Shown: positions 46,647 through 55,823 of the stretch, piece by piece | Numbering within the stretch: the stretch's first letter is position 1 | Layout: each line of letters begins with the position of its first letter | NCBI RefSeq assembly: GCF_947504145.1 | Contig: NZ_CANNGQ010000002.1 | Coordinates: 434,001-498,000, forward strand | Source: an uncultured Microbulbifer sp. | Lineage (GTDB): Bacteria > Pseudomonadota > Gammaproteobacteria > Pseudomonadales > Cellvibrionaceae | DNA: 64,000 nt | Reading direction: 5' to 3' | Notes under the pieces: model-generated | What the model was told of the DNA's origin: nothing | The model's database searches: none | The model's input: only the letters and a program-made list of their open reading frames with translations | Program-made: the position numbers and the translations under genes

Positions 46647-48254
46647 CTACATTCGAAAGACCCCGAACTTGGTCTCTTCAGGTTCCTTGTGAGTGGCCGC
46701 AGCCAGACACAGTCCCAACACGGTGCGGGTGTCTTTCGGGTCGATCACCCCGTCATCCCACAGTCGCGCGGAGGCGTAATATGGATGCCCCTGGTGTTCG
46801 TAGTCATCGATGATCGGCTGCTTGAACTTGGCGATCTCTTCCTCGCTCCAGTCCTCACCTTTCGCCGCCATTTGATCTTTCTTGACCTGCGCCAGTACAC
46901 CGGCGGCCTGTTCGCCACCCATCACCGAGATGCGTGCATTTGGCCACATAAACAGGAAGTTGGGATCGTAAGCGCGGCCACACATGCCGTAATTACCCGC
47001 ACCGAAAGAACCACCGATCAGGATGGTGATTTTGGGCACTTTGGCAGTGGCAACCGCGGTCACCATCTTGGCGCCGTGCTTCGCAATACCGCCAGCCTCG
47101 TACTGCTTGCCCACCATAAAACCGGTGATGTTCTGCAGGAATACCAGCGGAATATTGCGCTGGGCACACAGCTCAATAAAGTGCGCGCCTTTTTGGGCGC
47201 TCTCGGCAAACAGGATGCCGTTGTTGGCAACAATGCCCACCGGGTAACCGTGAATCCGTGCAAAACCGGTCACCAGCGTAGTGCCGTACATCGCCTTAAA
47301 TTCATCAAATTCAGAACCGTCCACAACCCGAGCGATAATCTCGCGCACATCAAACGGTTGGCGGGAATCCTTCGGCACAATGCCGTAGATCTCCTCCGGC
47401 GGATAAATCGGCTCGATCGGCTTTTGCACATCAAGCCCGGGATTCTTCACCCGGTTCAATCGCGATACGGAATTGCGCGCAATCTGCAGCGCGTGGGTAT
47501 CGTTATTGGCAAAATGGTCGGAAACCCCGGAAGTCTTACAGTGCACCTCCGCACCACCTAGCTCCTCCGCCGAAACCTCTTCCCCGGTTGCGGCCTTCAC
47601 CAGCGGCGGTCCCGCCAGGAAAATCGTGGCCTGCTCCTTCACCATAATGGACTCATCCGCCATCGCCGGCACATAAGCACCACCCGCGGTACAGCTGCCC
47701 ATCACCACAGCAATCTGTGGAATATTCTGCGCAGACAGATTCGCCTGGTTGAAGAAGATACGCCCGAAGTGCTCGCGATCCGGGAATACATCGTCCTGGC
47801 GCGGCAGGTTGGCACCGCCGGAATCCACCAGATAAATGCAGGGGAGATTGTTCTGTTCGGCAACGGCCTGCGCGCGCAGGTGCTTCTTCACCGTGAGCGG
47901 ATAATAGGTGCCGCCTTTTACGGTTGCATCGTTGGCAACAATCACACAGGGCTGGCCCGCAACGGTACCAATGCCGGTAAGAATGCCTGCAGCCGGCACG
48001 TCTTCACCGTAAACGTCATAGGCGGCCAGCTGGGAAAACTCCAGAAACGGGCTGCCCGGATCCAGCAGCGTGTCGATACGATCGCGAGGTAGTAGTTTTC
48101 CTCGGGAGACATGCTTCTCCCGCGCCCGCTCGCTGCCGCCTTTGGCGATGGTTTCCAGCTTCTCCCGCAGGTCATCGACGATGCTCTGCATCTGTTCACG
48201 GTTTTCCGCAAACGCCGGGTCTCGGGAATTAATCTTGCTCTGAATCTGATTCAT
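46647..48254 (-). CDS. liuB: Methylcrotonyl-CoA carboxylase beta (carboxyltransferase) subunit
   Basis: A 535-residue carboxyltransferase that moves CO2 from biotin on LiuD to 3-methylcrotonyl-CoA. Two crotonase-like halves are visible. ARERINRLLD-like residues ([34 protein letters not shown]) begin the first. [22 protein letters not shown] and [25 protein letters not shown] mark the acyl-CoA and biotin sites, and the protein ends [27 protein letters not shown], a typical MCC-beta C-terminus. It lies between liuA and liuC. Confidence 0.95.
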   Translation of the reverse strand: MNQIQSKINSRDPAFAENREQMQSIVDDLREKLETIAKGGSERAREKHVSRGKLLPRDRIDTLLDPGSPFLEFSQLAAYDVYGEDVPAAGILTGIGTVAGQPCVIVANDATVKGGTYYPLTVKKHLRAQAVAEQNNLPCIYLVDSGGANLPRQDDVFPDREHFGRIFFNQANLSAQNIPQIAVVMGSCTAGGAYVPAMADESIMVKEQATIFLAGPPLVKAATGEEVSAEELGGAEVHCKTSGVSDHFANNDTHALQIARNSVSRLNRVKNPGLDVQKPIEPIYPPEEIYGIVPKDSRQPFDVREIIARVVDGSEFDEFKAMYGTTLVTGFARIHGYPVGIVANNGILFAESAQKGAHFIELCAQRNIPLVFLQNITGFMVGKQYEAGGIAKHGAKMVTAVATAKVPKITILIGGSFGAGNYGMCGRAYDPNFLFMWPNARISVMGGEQAAGVLAQVKKDQMAAKGEDWSEEEIAKFKQPIIDDYEHQGHPYYASARLWDDGVIDPKDTRTVLGLCLAAATHKEPEETKFGVFRM

Positions 48255-48304
48255 AAAATCTTACGAAGTTGATTCGTGCTCAGTGCCAAAAGCGAAGGCG
48301 CTGA

Positions 48305-48400
48305 TGCCGGTATTGGTTTGCAGGACCTTCTGCGACAGGGATGTCGCGGAAGAGCCCCCATGGATGGGTTCACGGCGTGTCCTGCAAACCAATACCGGCA
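48305..48400. repeat. Compound palindrome, copy C (liuA-liuB gap)
   Basis: Outer arms of 21 nt (48305-48325 and 48380-48400) are perfect reverse complements with the same TGCCGGTATTGGTTTGC as copy B. The inner hairpin CTTCTGCGAC/GTCGCGGAAG (48328-48337, 48344-48353) has one G-T pair. The core is CCCCCATGGATGGGTTCAC. Confidence 0.9.
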
Positions 48401-48452
48401 GCAGGGCCGCCACGGAGCTTGCAACGAAGCTCACGCGAACCTAATTAAGAAC

Positions 48453-49622
48453 TTAGCGAGTCTCGTTAAACAACTCGCGCCCGATCAACATGCGACGGAT
48501 CTCGGAAGTGCCCGCGCCAATCTCATACAGCTTGGCGTCGCGCAGCAGACGGCCGGTAGCGTACTCATTGATATAACCGTTACCGCCCAGCGTCTGAATA
48601 GCCTGCAGGGCCATCTGCGTCGCACGCTCCGCAGTAAACAGGATTACCGCCGCAGAATCCTTGCGCGAATCCTCACCGCGGTCACAGGCCCGCGCCACCG
48701 CATACAAATACGCACGGCTCGCATTCAGATCCGCATACATATCCGCAACCTTGCCCTGCATCAGCTGGAACTCACCAATCGCCTTGCCGAACTGCTTGCG
48801 CTCGTGCAGGTAGGGCACCACGATATCCAGGCACGCCTGCATAATCCCCACCGGGCCACCGGACAGAATCGTCCGCTCGTAATCCAGACCGCTCATCAGC
48901 ACCCGAACGCCACCGTTCAGCTGCCCCAGAATATTTTCTTCCGGCACCTCACAGTCCTCAAACACCAGCTCACAAGTGTTGGAACCGCGCATCCCCAGCT
49001 TGTCCAGCTTCTGCGCCTGCGAGAAGCCCTTGAAACCGCGCTCAACAATAAACGCCGTAATACCACCAGAGCTGATGCCCGGCTCCGTGCGCGCATAGAT
49101 CACATACGTGTGTGCATCGGGACCATTGGTGATCCACATCTTGTTGCCGTTCAGGATAAAACGGTCGCCTTTCTTTTCCGCCTTCAACTGCAGGCTCACC
49201 ACATCGGAGCCGGAGTTCGGCTCACTCATCGCCAGCGCACCAATGTGCTCACCGGAACACAGCTTAGGCAGATACTTCGCCTTCTGCTCCGCAGTGCCGT
49301 TCTTGCGAATCTGGTTCAAACACAGGTTCGAGTGGGCACCGTAAGACAGACCGACCGATGCGGACGCGCGGGAAATCTCCTCCATCGCCACCGCATGGGC
49401 CAGATAGCCCATATTCGAGCCGCCGTATTCCTCTTCCACGGTCATGCCCAACAGGCCCAGCTCGCCGAACTTCTTCCACATGTCGGCGGGGAAAAGATTG
49501 TCTTCATCGATCTGCGCCGCGCGCGGGGCCAGTTCTGCCTGACAGAACTTGTAGACCATATCCCGCAGCATTTCGATGTCTTCACCGAGGCCGAAGTTGA
49601 GGGTTGGGTAAGGCGTGTTCAT
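48453..49622 (-). CDS. liuA: Isovaleryl-CoA dehydrogenase
   Basis: A 389-residue FAD-dependent acyl-CoA dehydrogenase that oxidises isovaleryl-CoA to 3-methylcrotonyl-Co[20 protein letters not shown], the FAD/substrate motif [24 protein letters not shown] and the catalytic-glutamate context [25 protein letters not shown] are typical of isovaleryl-CoA dehydrogenases, as is the C-terminal [23 protein letters not shown] precedes the ATG. It is the first enzyme gene after liuR. Confidence 0.94.
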   Translation of the reverse strand: MNTPYPTLNFGLGEDIEMLRDMVYKFCQAELAPRAAQIDEDNLFPADMWKKFGELGLLGMTVEEEYGGSNMGYLAHAVAMEEISRASASVGLSYGAHSNLCLNQIRKNGTAEQKAKYLPKLCSGEHIGALAMSEPNSGSDVVSLQLKAEKKGDRFILNGNKMWITNGPDAHTYVIYARTEPGISSGGITAFIVERGFKGFSQAQKLDKLGMRGSNTCELVFEDCEVPEENILGQLNGGVRVLMSGLDYERTILSGGPVGIMQACLDIVVPYLHERKQFGKAIGEFQLMQGKVADMYADLNASRAYLYAVARACDRGEDSRKDSAAVILFTAERATQMALQAIQTLGGNGYINEYATGRLLRDAKLYEIGAGTSEIRRMLIGRELFNETR

Positions 49623-49675
49623 GGGCTGCTCCGCAATGAATCAGTCAGAGTGTGTTTGAAATAAGGTTTTCAGGG

Positions 49676-50068
49676 TTATTTGCTTTGTTCTTTCAGCGCC
49701 GCCCGGGTGCGGGCGCTGGCATCGTCCAGCTGTGCGAGCATCTTTTCGATGTCCCGCTGCTGCTCGCGCAACTGCTGGCGCTTGCTGTCGATGCGGTCGA
49801 GGAGACGGTTGAGCTGCTCCACATTGCCGTGGGCCGGGTCGTACATATCGATGATTTCCCGGCTCTCATCCAGCGAGAAGCCCAGACGCTTGCCACGCAG
49901 GATCAGCTTCAGGCGCACCCGGTCTTCCGGTGTGTACACACGCGTCTGCCCGCGCCGCTGAGGGGTCAGAAGCCCCTTGTCTTCATAGAAGCGGATCGTG
50001 CGGGTGGTGATCCCGAACTCCTGGGCCAGCTCGGAGATGCTGTAGCTGTGGGCGGTGGTAGTGCTCAT
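49676..50068 (-). CDS. liuR: MerR-family regulator of leucine/isovalerate degradation
   Basis: A 130-residue MerR-type regulator. The N-terminal helix-turn-helix and wing are YSISELAQEFGITTRTIRFYEDKGLLTPQRRGQTRVYTPEDRVRLKLI, followed by a dimerisation coiled coil (about residues 80-125). It lacks the cysteines of metal-sensing MerR proteins. It is the first gene of the liu operon, 53 bases before liuA, and a perfect palindrome of the LiuR type lies 53 bases upstream of its start, which points to autoregulation of the whole operon. Confidence 0.92.
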   Translation of the reverse strand: MSTTTAHSYSISELAQEFGITTRTIRFYEDKGLLTPQRRGQTRVYTPEDRVRLKLILRGKRLGFSLDESREIIDMYDPAHGNVEQLNRLLDRIDSKRQQLREQQRDIEKMLAQLDDASARTRAALKEQSK

Positions 50069-50120
50069 TCGGCCAGGGTGCTCATGGATAGTCCTCAGAT
50101 CTGCCGGAAGTCTAGTTGAC

Positions 50121-50138
50121 GTTTACGTTAACGTAAAC
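50121..50138. promoter_or_regulatory. LiuR operator
   Basis: GTTTACGTTAACGTAAAC is a perfect 18-bp palindrome upstream of liuR. It contains the TTTACG/CGTAAA half sites described for LiuR in proteobacteria. Only one copy is visible in the window. Confidence 0.85.
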
Positions 50139-50202
50139 CTCGATCTTCGCCAATGCATGACTGTTGTTGGATGGTTGGTCAAGGCTGGGTGGGCGTGGAA
50201 AG

Positions 50203-50231
50203 CGGAAAATGGCGCCCATGAAAGGGCGCCA
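50203..50231 (-). terminator. Terminator of the S9 peptidase gene
   Basis: TGGCGCCC (50210-50217) pairs with GGGCGCCA (50224-50231), loop of 6. On the minus strand the stem is followed by TTTTCC. It starts 8 bases beyond the stop at 50239. Confidence 0.7.
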
Positions 50232-50238
50232 GAAATGA

Positions 50239-52323
50239 TCAGTCTTCTTCTGTCGTGTTGGTAGCAAGGAGCGATTTTTTCGCGACAGCTTCTTTCAGAC
50301 CAGGTACAAATTCGGCGCCTTGCACCACTTGGATGCTGGAGTCCGAGAGGTCATCACCAATAGGCTGGAAGCGCCCGCCTAAACAATCCGCGAGGAAAGA
50401 CTCGGCCGCAGCAAAGAACGAAAGGTTGTTTTCTGGCTTCTGGAAGCCGTGGCCTTCGTCCGGATACAGGATATACGTCACCGGTAATTGCTTGGCCTGC
50501 ATGGCACTCACAATCTGGTCCGACTCGGCTTGTTTAACCCGTGGATCGTTGGCGCCCTGCCCAATCAATAGCGGCTTCTTGATATTGTCGACGAAGTTGA
50601 GCGGAGAGCGTTCCTCCAGAAGTTTTCTGCCCACTTCAGTTTCCGGATTGCCGACTGCACTGTGCAGTACTTTCTTGAAGCCTTCCCAATAGGGCGGCAC
50701 GGACTCAAGCAGGGTATTCAGATTGGATGGGCCGACGATATCCACACCGCAAGCAAAGGTTTCGGGTGTGAAGGTGAGGCCGACCAGCGTTGCGTAGCCA
50801 CCGTAGCTGCCGCCCATAATGGCCACGGTCTCTTTGGTAGTGACTTTCTTGTCGATAGCCCAATCCACCGCGTCCAGCAGGTCATGGTGCATGGCGGCGG
50901 CCCACTCACCGTTTCCCGCATTGACAAAATTTTTGCCGAAGCCGGTGGAAGCGCGAAAGTTGACCTGCAGCACCGCATATCCACGATTGGCGAGCCAGCT
51001 GGCGGCGGCGTCGTCGGCAAAGTTGTCGCGGCTCCAGGGGCCTCCGTGCACCAGCAATACCATGGGAACTGGCGAATCGACTTTGCCACCTTTGTCCGCT
51101 TCAACCGGCAGTGTCAGATAAGACACCAGATCTAGGCCATCCCGTGATTGGATGGTCTGTGGATAAGTGCGAGGAAGCGCAAACGCATTGAGCTCCGGTT
51201 TTCCCGCGAACAGCGGGGTTAGGGTTTGCGTGCTGCGGTCGAAAACTTCGTAGACATCAGATTCGGTATCACGGGAAGAAACGGTCAGCCACTGCATGCC
51301 ATCGAGTGTGGTACCGAGTATGGTGATATCGCCATTGGCCTGTTTGTTCAGTGCGGCCACATCGTCCTTGACCTTTTCATCCAGCCCTATCCATTCGTGC
51401 TTGTGGAAATTGACTGCGTAGGCCATCGGCGTGTGGTTGGTGGGATTCATTACCACGCTGGAAATATCCGCCCTGTTCGACTCGGCCAGCACGGTAAGCT
51501 TGCCGGAGGCCAGTGTCAGGTGTGTCAGTGCAGCCTTGTCCCGGCCACGGCTGTCCTGCAAATAGATGCCGCTGTTGTCTTTGTCGAAGCCGAGAATATA
51601 AGTGGTGAGCGCATCCTCCCGCGGAATATCGAACAGCTCTACCCAGTCCTGCTCAATTTTTTGTGACACGGTAAATCCACCGTTGGCGGATGGGGTCAGT
51701 CCGAGTCTTACCTGCAGGTCGTGGTCGACAATCAGTTCGGCAAAACCGGCATTTTCCACCAGCAATGTACGCTCCGCGGTCTGCAGATCAATCAGGTAGG
51801 GGTCATGCCAGCGTGGATCCCGGTCATTGATACCGACGACAACTTGCCCGGGGTGGTCCTCGCTTTGCGCGATCATCGTGGCGGAGATATCTTCGTATGG
51901 GGTCAGGTCGGTAATTTCGTCGGTGTGTAGATCAACACTGAACAGGTGCCAGTTTTCATCGCCGTTGTTGTCGCGAATAAACAGCAGGTTTTCGCTGTCT
52001 AGCGACCAGAAATGTTGCCGGATACCTCGACCGGTATCTTCGGTGACGGCCCTGGCGGCGTCGAAATTACCCGCAGGTGCCACCCAGACGTTCATCACGC
52101 CGTCCAACGGAGCGAGGAAGCTCATCATTTCGCCGTCCGGGCTCAGGCGCCCCTGCCAGCGAGTGGGATTGCCGAATAATAAATCCCGGTCAATCAGCGG
52201 AGTGGTTTGTGCTGTTTCAGAGACGATATCGGTTTCTGTGGAAGCATCTTCTTGTTTTGGGGCGCATGCCGCGATCAAACCTACGATGGCGAATACACCA
52301 ATAACTCTCCTGTATCTGTTCAT
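50239..52323 (-). CDS. S9-family (prolyl oligopeptidase-type) peptidase, lipoprotein
   Basis: A 694-residue serine peptidase. The N-terminal VIGVFAIVGLIAAC is a lipobox, so the mature protein is probably lipid-anchored in the envelope. Residues about 60-400 are the beta-propeller. The C-terminal hydrolase domain contains MVLLVHGGPWSRDN, the nucleophile in MGGSYGGYATLVG, an Asp in GANDPRV and the catalytic His in DEGHGFQKPENNL. It would cleave short peptides, perhaps after proline. The ATG chosen follows GAAGGAATCTGGCA; the 41 in-frame residues upstream lack a signal peptide. It is divergent from the sigma factor gene. Confidence 0.87.
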   Translation of the reverse strand: MNRYRRVIGVFAIVGLIAACAPKQEDASTETDIVSETAQTTPLIDRDLLFGNPTRWQGRLSPDGEMMSFLAPLDGVMNVWVAPAGNFDAARAVTEDTGRGIRQHFWSLDSENLLFIRDNNGDENWHLFSVDLHTDEITDLTPYEDISATMIAQSEDHPGQVVVGINDRDPRWHDPYLIDLQTAERTLLVENAGFAELIVDHDLQVRLGLTPSANGGFTVSQKIEQDWVELFDIPREDALTTYILGFDKDNSGIYLQDSRGRDKAALTHLTLASGKLTVLAESNRADISSVVMNPTNHTPMAYAVNFHKHEWIGLDEKVKDDVAALNKQANGDITILGTTLDGMQWLTVSSRDTESDVYEVFDRSTQTLTPLFAGKPELNAFALPRTYPQTIQSRDGLDLVSYLTLPVEADKGGKVDSPVPMVLLVHGGPWSRDNFADDAAASWLANRGYAVLQVNFRASTGFGKNFVNAGNGEWAAAMHHDLLDAVDWAIDKKVTTKETVAIMGGSYGGYATLVGLTFTPETFACGVDIVGPSNLNTLLESVPPYWEGFKKVLHSAVGNPETEVGRKLLEERSPLNFVDNIKKPLLIGQGANDPRVKQAESDQIVSAMQAKQLPVTYILYPDEGHGFQKPENNLSFFAAAESFLADCLGGRFQPIGDDLSDSSIQVVQGAEFVPGLKEAVAKKSLLATNTTEED

Positions 52324-52543
52324 TGCCAGATTCCTTCGGTGTGAGGGGTTATAGGGGTACATCAATGCAATATCCTGCTCAGAATTACACAGGATGAGAC
52401 GAGATGATACGGGACCTACTCGAGGTCTTGAGCTCGCCGGCTGCACAATTGGAAAATTTATGTAAGGTTTTGGCGCCTCTGGGTACAGTAGTTGGCTATA
52501 CCCGCATCAGGCGGCCTCAACCGATGGACAGAAGAAGCATAAA

Positions 52544-53041
52544 TTGGACGCGCGCGAACAACTATTTCAGCAGCTGATCGAGGACTGCGGTGGCGGTATT
52601 GCCCGCCTGGCGGGCAGCTATGTGCGCAACCGGGCCGAGCGGGAAGACCTGGTGCAGGAGATCTGGCTGGCCATCTGGCGCGCCCTGCCTGGCTTCCGCG
52701 GGGATTCAAGCCTGCGCACCTTCGCCTACCGTATTGCCCACAATCGCAGCGTTACCCAGTTGGCCCGTCGCCGTGATAGTGAAGACAGCGAGGTGCTGGA
52801 TACGGTCGCCGACGAGCGGCCGGGCCCGGAGGCGCAACTGGTGCAGAGCCGTGACGCCGAGCGGCTGATGCGTGCGGTGTCCCGGTTGCCCCTGGGGATG
52901 CGGCAGGTGCTGACCCTGCGCTTCGAAGGTCTGAGTTACAGCGAAATATCCGAGGTGCTGGGGATCAGCGAGTCCAATGTGGCGGTGCGCCTCAATCGCG
53001 CGCGCGAACGCCTGAATACAAAACTGAATGAAACGGTGTGA
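52544..53041 (+). CDS. ECF-type RNA polymerase sigma factor
   Basis: A 165-residue sigma-70 family factor of the extracytoplasmic-function class. Region 2 is visible at residues 22-70 (AGSYVRNRAEREDLVQEIWLAIWRALPGFRG...FAYRIAHNRSV), and region 4 at 110-160 (LPLGMRQVLTLRFEGLSYSEISEVLGISESNVAVRLNRARERL). It starts at TTG with GAAGAAG upstream; no in-frame ATG is available. The stop overlaps the next gene by 4 bases, so that membrane protein is a natural anti-sigma candidate. Target promoters are unknown. Confidence 0.85.
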   Translation: MDAREQLFQQLIEDCGGGIARLAGSYVRNRAEREDLVQEIWLAIWRALPGFRGDSSLRTFAYRIAHNRSVTQLARRRDSEDSEVLDTVADERPGPEAQLVQSRDAERLMRAVSRLPLGMRQVLTLRFEGLSYSEISEVLGISESNVAVRLNRARERLNTKLNETV

Positions 53042-53682
53042 ATCAGCACATGAGTAAAAGAGAAAGCGGCCAGCCCGCCGCTGATCAAAACGCAGATGAT
53101 GGCCTGCAGGAATTCGCGAACCTGTGGCAACAGGCTCCGGTAACCCCGCCGGTAGCCGAGGCCATTCGCGCACAGGTAGGCCGGCAGGAGCGTCGCATGC
53201 GCTGGTATGCGTGGTTTGAGTGGCTCGCGTCGCTGGTGGTCGGTGTGGGCGGTATCTATCTGATGCTCAATAGTGAGGCTGGCGATGCGCTCTGGCGCGC
53301 GCTGCTGGTGATCGTGCTTTTGGCCTGTGCCATGGCCTTTTCTGTTTCAAACCGCCGTGGCGTGTGGGAGCCACTGGAGGAGTCGGTGCGCGGTTATCTG
53401 GATCTGGCGCGACTGCGACTGGTGCGCAAGCGCCGCATGTTGCGTTTTGCCTGGCTATTTTTTATTGCGGAGCTGGGGATTTTTGCAGTGTGGCAGTGGC
53501 TGTCGGGCTATGGCTGGCTGGAGCCCATTTTCGCAGGTGACGGTCGCTTTGCTGCTACCTGGATATTGGTGTTTGCACTGGCGATGGGTGGCTGGAGTAT
53601 CTGGTACTGGCATCGGATTAAAAGTGGTGAGCAGCAGATTGCAAAATGGCAGCGGGAAAATATCGAGGCGACTGAAAAATAA
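53038..53682 (+). CDS. Membrane protein co-translated with the sigma factor (anti-sigma candidate)
   Basis: A 214-residue protein with a soluble N-terminus (1-55, FANLWQQAPVTPP) and four hydrophobic segments (about 60-78, 84-102, 134-155, 168-188). The GTG start overlaps the sigma stop (GTGA), and an ATG 12 bases later is also possible. The family is not recognised. The position and the topology of cytosolic N-terminus plus membrane helices are what an anti-sigma factor would have, but no zinc-binding HxxxCxxC motif is seen. Confidence 0.7.
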   Translation: MNQHMSKRESGQPAADQNADDGLQEFANLWQQAPVTPPVAEAIRAQVGRQERRMRWYAWFEWLASLVVGVGGIYLMLNSEAGDALWRALLVIVLLACAMAFSVSNRRGVWEPLEESVRGYLDLARLRLVRKRRMLRFAWLFFIAELGIFAVWQWLSGYGWLEPIFAGDGRFAATWILVFALAMGGWSIWYWHRIKSGEQQIAKWQRENIEATEK

Positions 53683-53770
53683 AGTGTAAGAAAACGGATG
53701 GCGCTGATACTACACAAGGTGTCGATCGATTCGCTATTAATTCACGCAAATAATCTGAGAGAGTTTCATC

Positions 53771-54058
53771 ATGTTGTCGAACCTTGAACAAAAATTTTCC
53801 GGCTTCCTTGATCTGCTTGCACAAATGGGCCCGCTGCAGACTATGGCCTTCGTCATTTTCTTTTTTGCGATCTGGTTTTTACCGAGCCTTCTCGCAATCT
53901 TTTTCAACCGTGGGCATCTTGGGAAGATTTTCCTCGCCAATATTCCTGCAGGATTGTCGTGGATCGCCTGGGTGGCACTGTTGGTATGGGCTACAACCGG
54001 CAAGATGAGCGGAAAGCTGGCGAAAAATACGGGTCTGACGGTTCGCCGGTGGCGATGA
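53771..54058 (+). CDS. Superinfection-immunity-like small membrane protein
   Basis: A 95-residue protein with two hydrophobic segments (about 22-45 and 50-72). FFFAIWFLPSLLAIFFNRGHLGKIFLANIPAGLSWIAWVALLVWA follows the pattern of the phage T4 Imm-like superinfection immunity family (a helix with PxxxA, then xxIFxxNxxxGxxxIxWxxALxWA). Chromosomal members are common and of unknown role. It follows the sigma/membrane-protein pair by 88 bases. Confidence 0.65.
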   Translation: MLSNLEQKFSGFLDLLAQMGPLQTMAFVIFFFAIWFLPSLLAIFFNRGHLGKIFLANIPAGLSWIAWVALLVWATTGKMSGKLAKNTGLTVRRWR

Positions 54059-54119
54059 AGGCGGAGAGCTAATCCCGACACATAGGCCCGGTCGCAGTGT
54101 TCGAATAGCGCATTGCAGA

Positions 54120-54157
54120 GCCTTCGCTTGTACCCGTGAAGGGGAGCAAGCGAAGGC
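54120..54157. terminator. Stem-loop between convergent genes before hutH
   Basis: GCCTTCGCTTG (54120-54130) and CAAGCGAAGGC (54147-54157) are perfect 11-bp arms with a 16-base loop, between the stops of the Imm-like gene (54058) and hutH (54185). No T-tract is visible on either strand. Confidence 0.5.
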
Positions 54158-54184
54158 GCTTAGTGCCTGGGTTCGGTGCAAGTG

Positions 54185-55735
54185 TTACTGGTTGCTCGGC
54201 AGCATCTCACTTGCCAGGTATTCGCGGTAATACGCACTCGCCAGCAGCTGCTTGGCGTCCTCGATATCCGGCGCGAAGTAGCGGTCCTTATCATAGAAGG
54301 GCACACGCTCGCGCAGAGCGGCCTTGGCGCTTTCCAGTTTCCCGGTAGTCTTCAGCGGCGCGCGGAAGTCGAGGCCCTGACAGGCGGCCAGCAGTTCGAC
54401 GGCGAGGATGCCGCAGGTATTGTCGGCCATATCCCGCAGGCGGCGACCGGCGAAGGTGGCCATGGAGACGTGGTCTTCCTGGTTGGCAGAAGTGGGCAGG
54501 GAGTCGACGCAGGCCGGGTGGGCAAAGGTCTTGTTCTCGCTGGCGAGCGCCGCGGAGGTCACCTGGGCGATCATAAAGCCGGAGTTTACTCCGCCGTTGT
54601 CTACCAGGAAGGGCGGCAGGCCGGACAGGTTGGAGTCGATCAGCAGCGCCATGCGGCGCTCGGACAGGGAGCCGATTTCGGCGATTGCCAGGGCCAGGTT
54701 GTCCGCCACCATCGCCACCGGTTCCGCGTGGAAGTTACCACCGGAAATGATGTCGGAGTTTTCCGGATTTTCCTCATCGGTAAAGACCAGCGGGTTATCC
54801 GACACCCCATTGGCTTCCGCCAGTAACACTTCAGATGCAAAACGGATCTGCTGCAGACACGCACCCATCACCTGGGGCTGACAGCGCAGTGAATACGGAT
54901 CCTGCACTTTCTCGCAGTCTTCATGGGATTCGCCAATCTCACTTTTTTCACCCAACAGATCGCGGTAGCTCGCGGCCACATCGCGCTGGGCGATTTGGCC
55001 GCGGGCGGCGTGGATACGATCGTCGAAAGGGCGGCGGGAGCCCTTGGCGGCTTCCAGGGTCAGCGCTCCGGTCACCACCGCGCCGGCGAACAGGTCTTCC
55101 GCGCTGAACATTCCCTGCAGGGCAAAGGCGGTGGATGCCTGGGTGCCGTTCAGCAGTGCCAGACCTTCCTTCGGTGCCAGCACCAGCGGGCGCATTTCCG
55201 CAAAGCGCAGGCCCTCGGCAGCCGCTTTGCGCTCGCCATTGATAAAGCACTCGCCTTCGCCCAGTAGCACCACGCTCATATGGGCCAGTGGCGCCAGGTC
55301 ACCGGAGGCGCCTACGGAACCTTTTTCCGGAATGGCCGGATACACGCCGGCGTTGACCAGTTTGATCAGCGCCTGAATCACTTCCAGGCGAATGCCGGAA
55401 AAGCCGCGGGCCAGGGAGTTGATCTTCAGCACCATCAGCAGGCGCACGGTGTCTTCACTCATAAAGTTGCCGGTGCCGGCGGCGTGAGAGAGGACGATGG
55501 CGCGCTGCAGGGTTTCCAGGTCTTTCTTTTCGATGCGGGTATTCGCCAGCAGACCGAAGCCGGTGTTGATGCCGTACACGGTGCGGCCCTGTTCCAGCAC
55601 GTCGGCCACGGTTTTGGCGGAGGCTTCGATGGCGGCGTGGGCGGATTTATCCAGGGTCAGCTTGACCGGCTCGCGGGATACGCGGCGTAGTTGCTCCAGG
55701 CTCAGTTGGCCGGGGGTGATTTGCAGTTGGTACAT
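54185..55735 (-). CDS. hutH: Histidine ammonia-lyase
   Basis: A 516-residue lyase that removes ammonia from histidine to give urocanate. The Ala143-Ser144-Gly145 triad in [14 protein letters not shown] forms the MIO electrophile by autocatalysis. YGINTGFG, the [15 protein letters not shown] motif and the [14 protein letters not shown] block are all intact. The length is usual for HutH. It is the last gene of the leftward hutC-hutU-hutH series; an 88-base gap with a palindromic repeat separates it from hutU. Confidence 0.96.
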   Translation of the reverse strand: MYQLQITPGQLSLEQLRRVSREPVKLTLDKSAHAAIEASAKTVADVLEQGRTVYGINTGFGLLANTRIEKKDLETLQRAIVLSHAAGTGNFMSEDTVRLLMVLKINSLARGFSGIRLEVIQALIKLVNAGVYPAIPEKGSVGASGDLAPLAHMSVVLLGEGECFINGERKAAAEGLRFAEMRPLVLAPKEGLALLNGTQASTAFALQGMFSAEDLFAGAVVTGALTLEAAKGSRRPFDDRIHAARGQIAQRDVAASYRDLLGEKSEIGESHEDCEKVQDPYSLRCQPQVMGACLQQIRFASEVLLAEANGVSDNPLVFTDEENPENSDIISGGNFHAEPVAMVADNLALAIAEIGSLSERRMALLIDSNLSGLPPFLVDNGGVNSGFMIAQVTSAALASENKTFAHPACVDSLPTSANQEDHVSMATFAGRRLRDMADNTCGILAVELLAACQGLDFRAPLKTTGKLESAKAALRERVPFYDKDRYFAPDIEDAKQLLASAYYREYLASEMLPSNQ

Positions 55736-55771
55736 AAGTTTTTTACCGAAATCCGAATTTGGGTCTTGCCT

Positions 55772-55797
55772 GTAGGAGCCTGGAAGCAGGCTCCTGC
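55772..55797. repeat. Palindromic repeat (GCAGGAGCCTG type), copy 2
   Basis: GTAGGAGCCTG (55772-55782) and CAGGCTCCTGC (55787-55797) form a hairpin with one G-T-type mismatch and a 4-base loop in the hutH-hutU gap. The arms match those of the element at 4864-4932, here without the inner stem. Confidence 0.7.
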
Positions 55798-55823
55798 GGG
55801 GTGAAAATGCTCAGGCTGTGGCG

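Noticed and set aside
45444-48400. Compound palindromes as integron attC sites or a CRISPR array
   Set aside because: No integrase, no attC core sites and no cassette array; the copies are far apart in operon gaps without spacer-repeat periodicity.
48276-49664. 462-codon plus-strand frame opposite liuA
   Set aside because: Antisense to a clearly conserved acyl-CoA dehydrogenase and begins inside repeat copy C.
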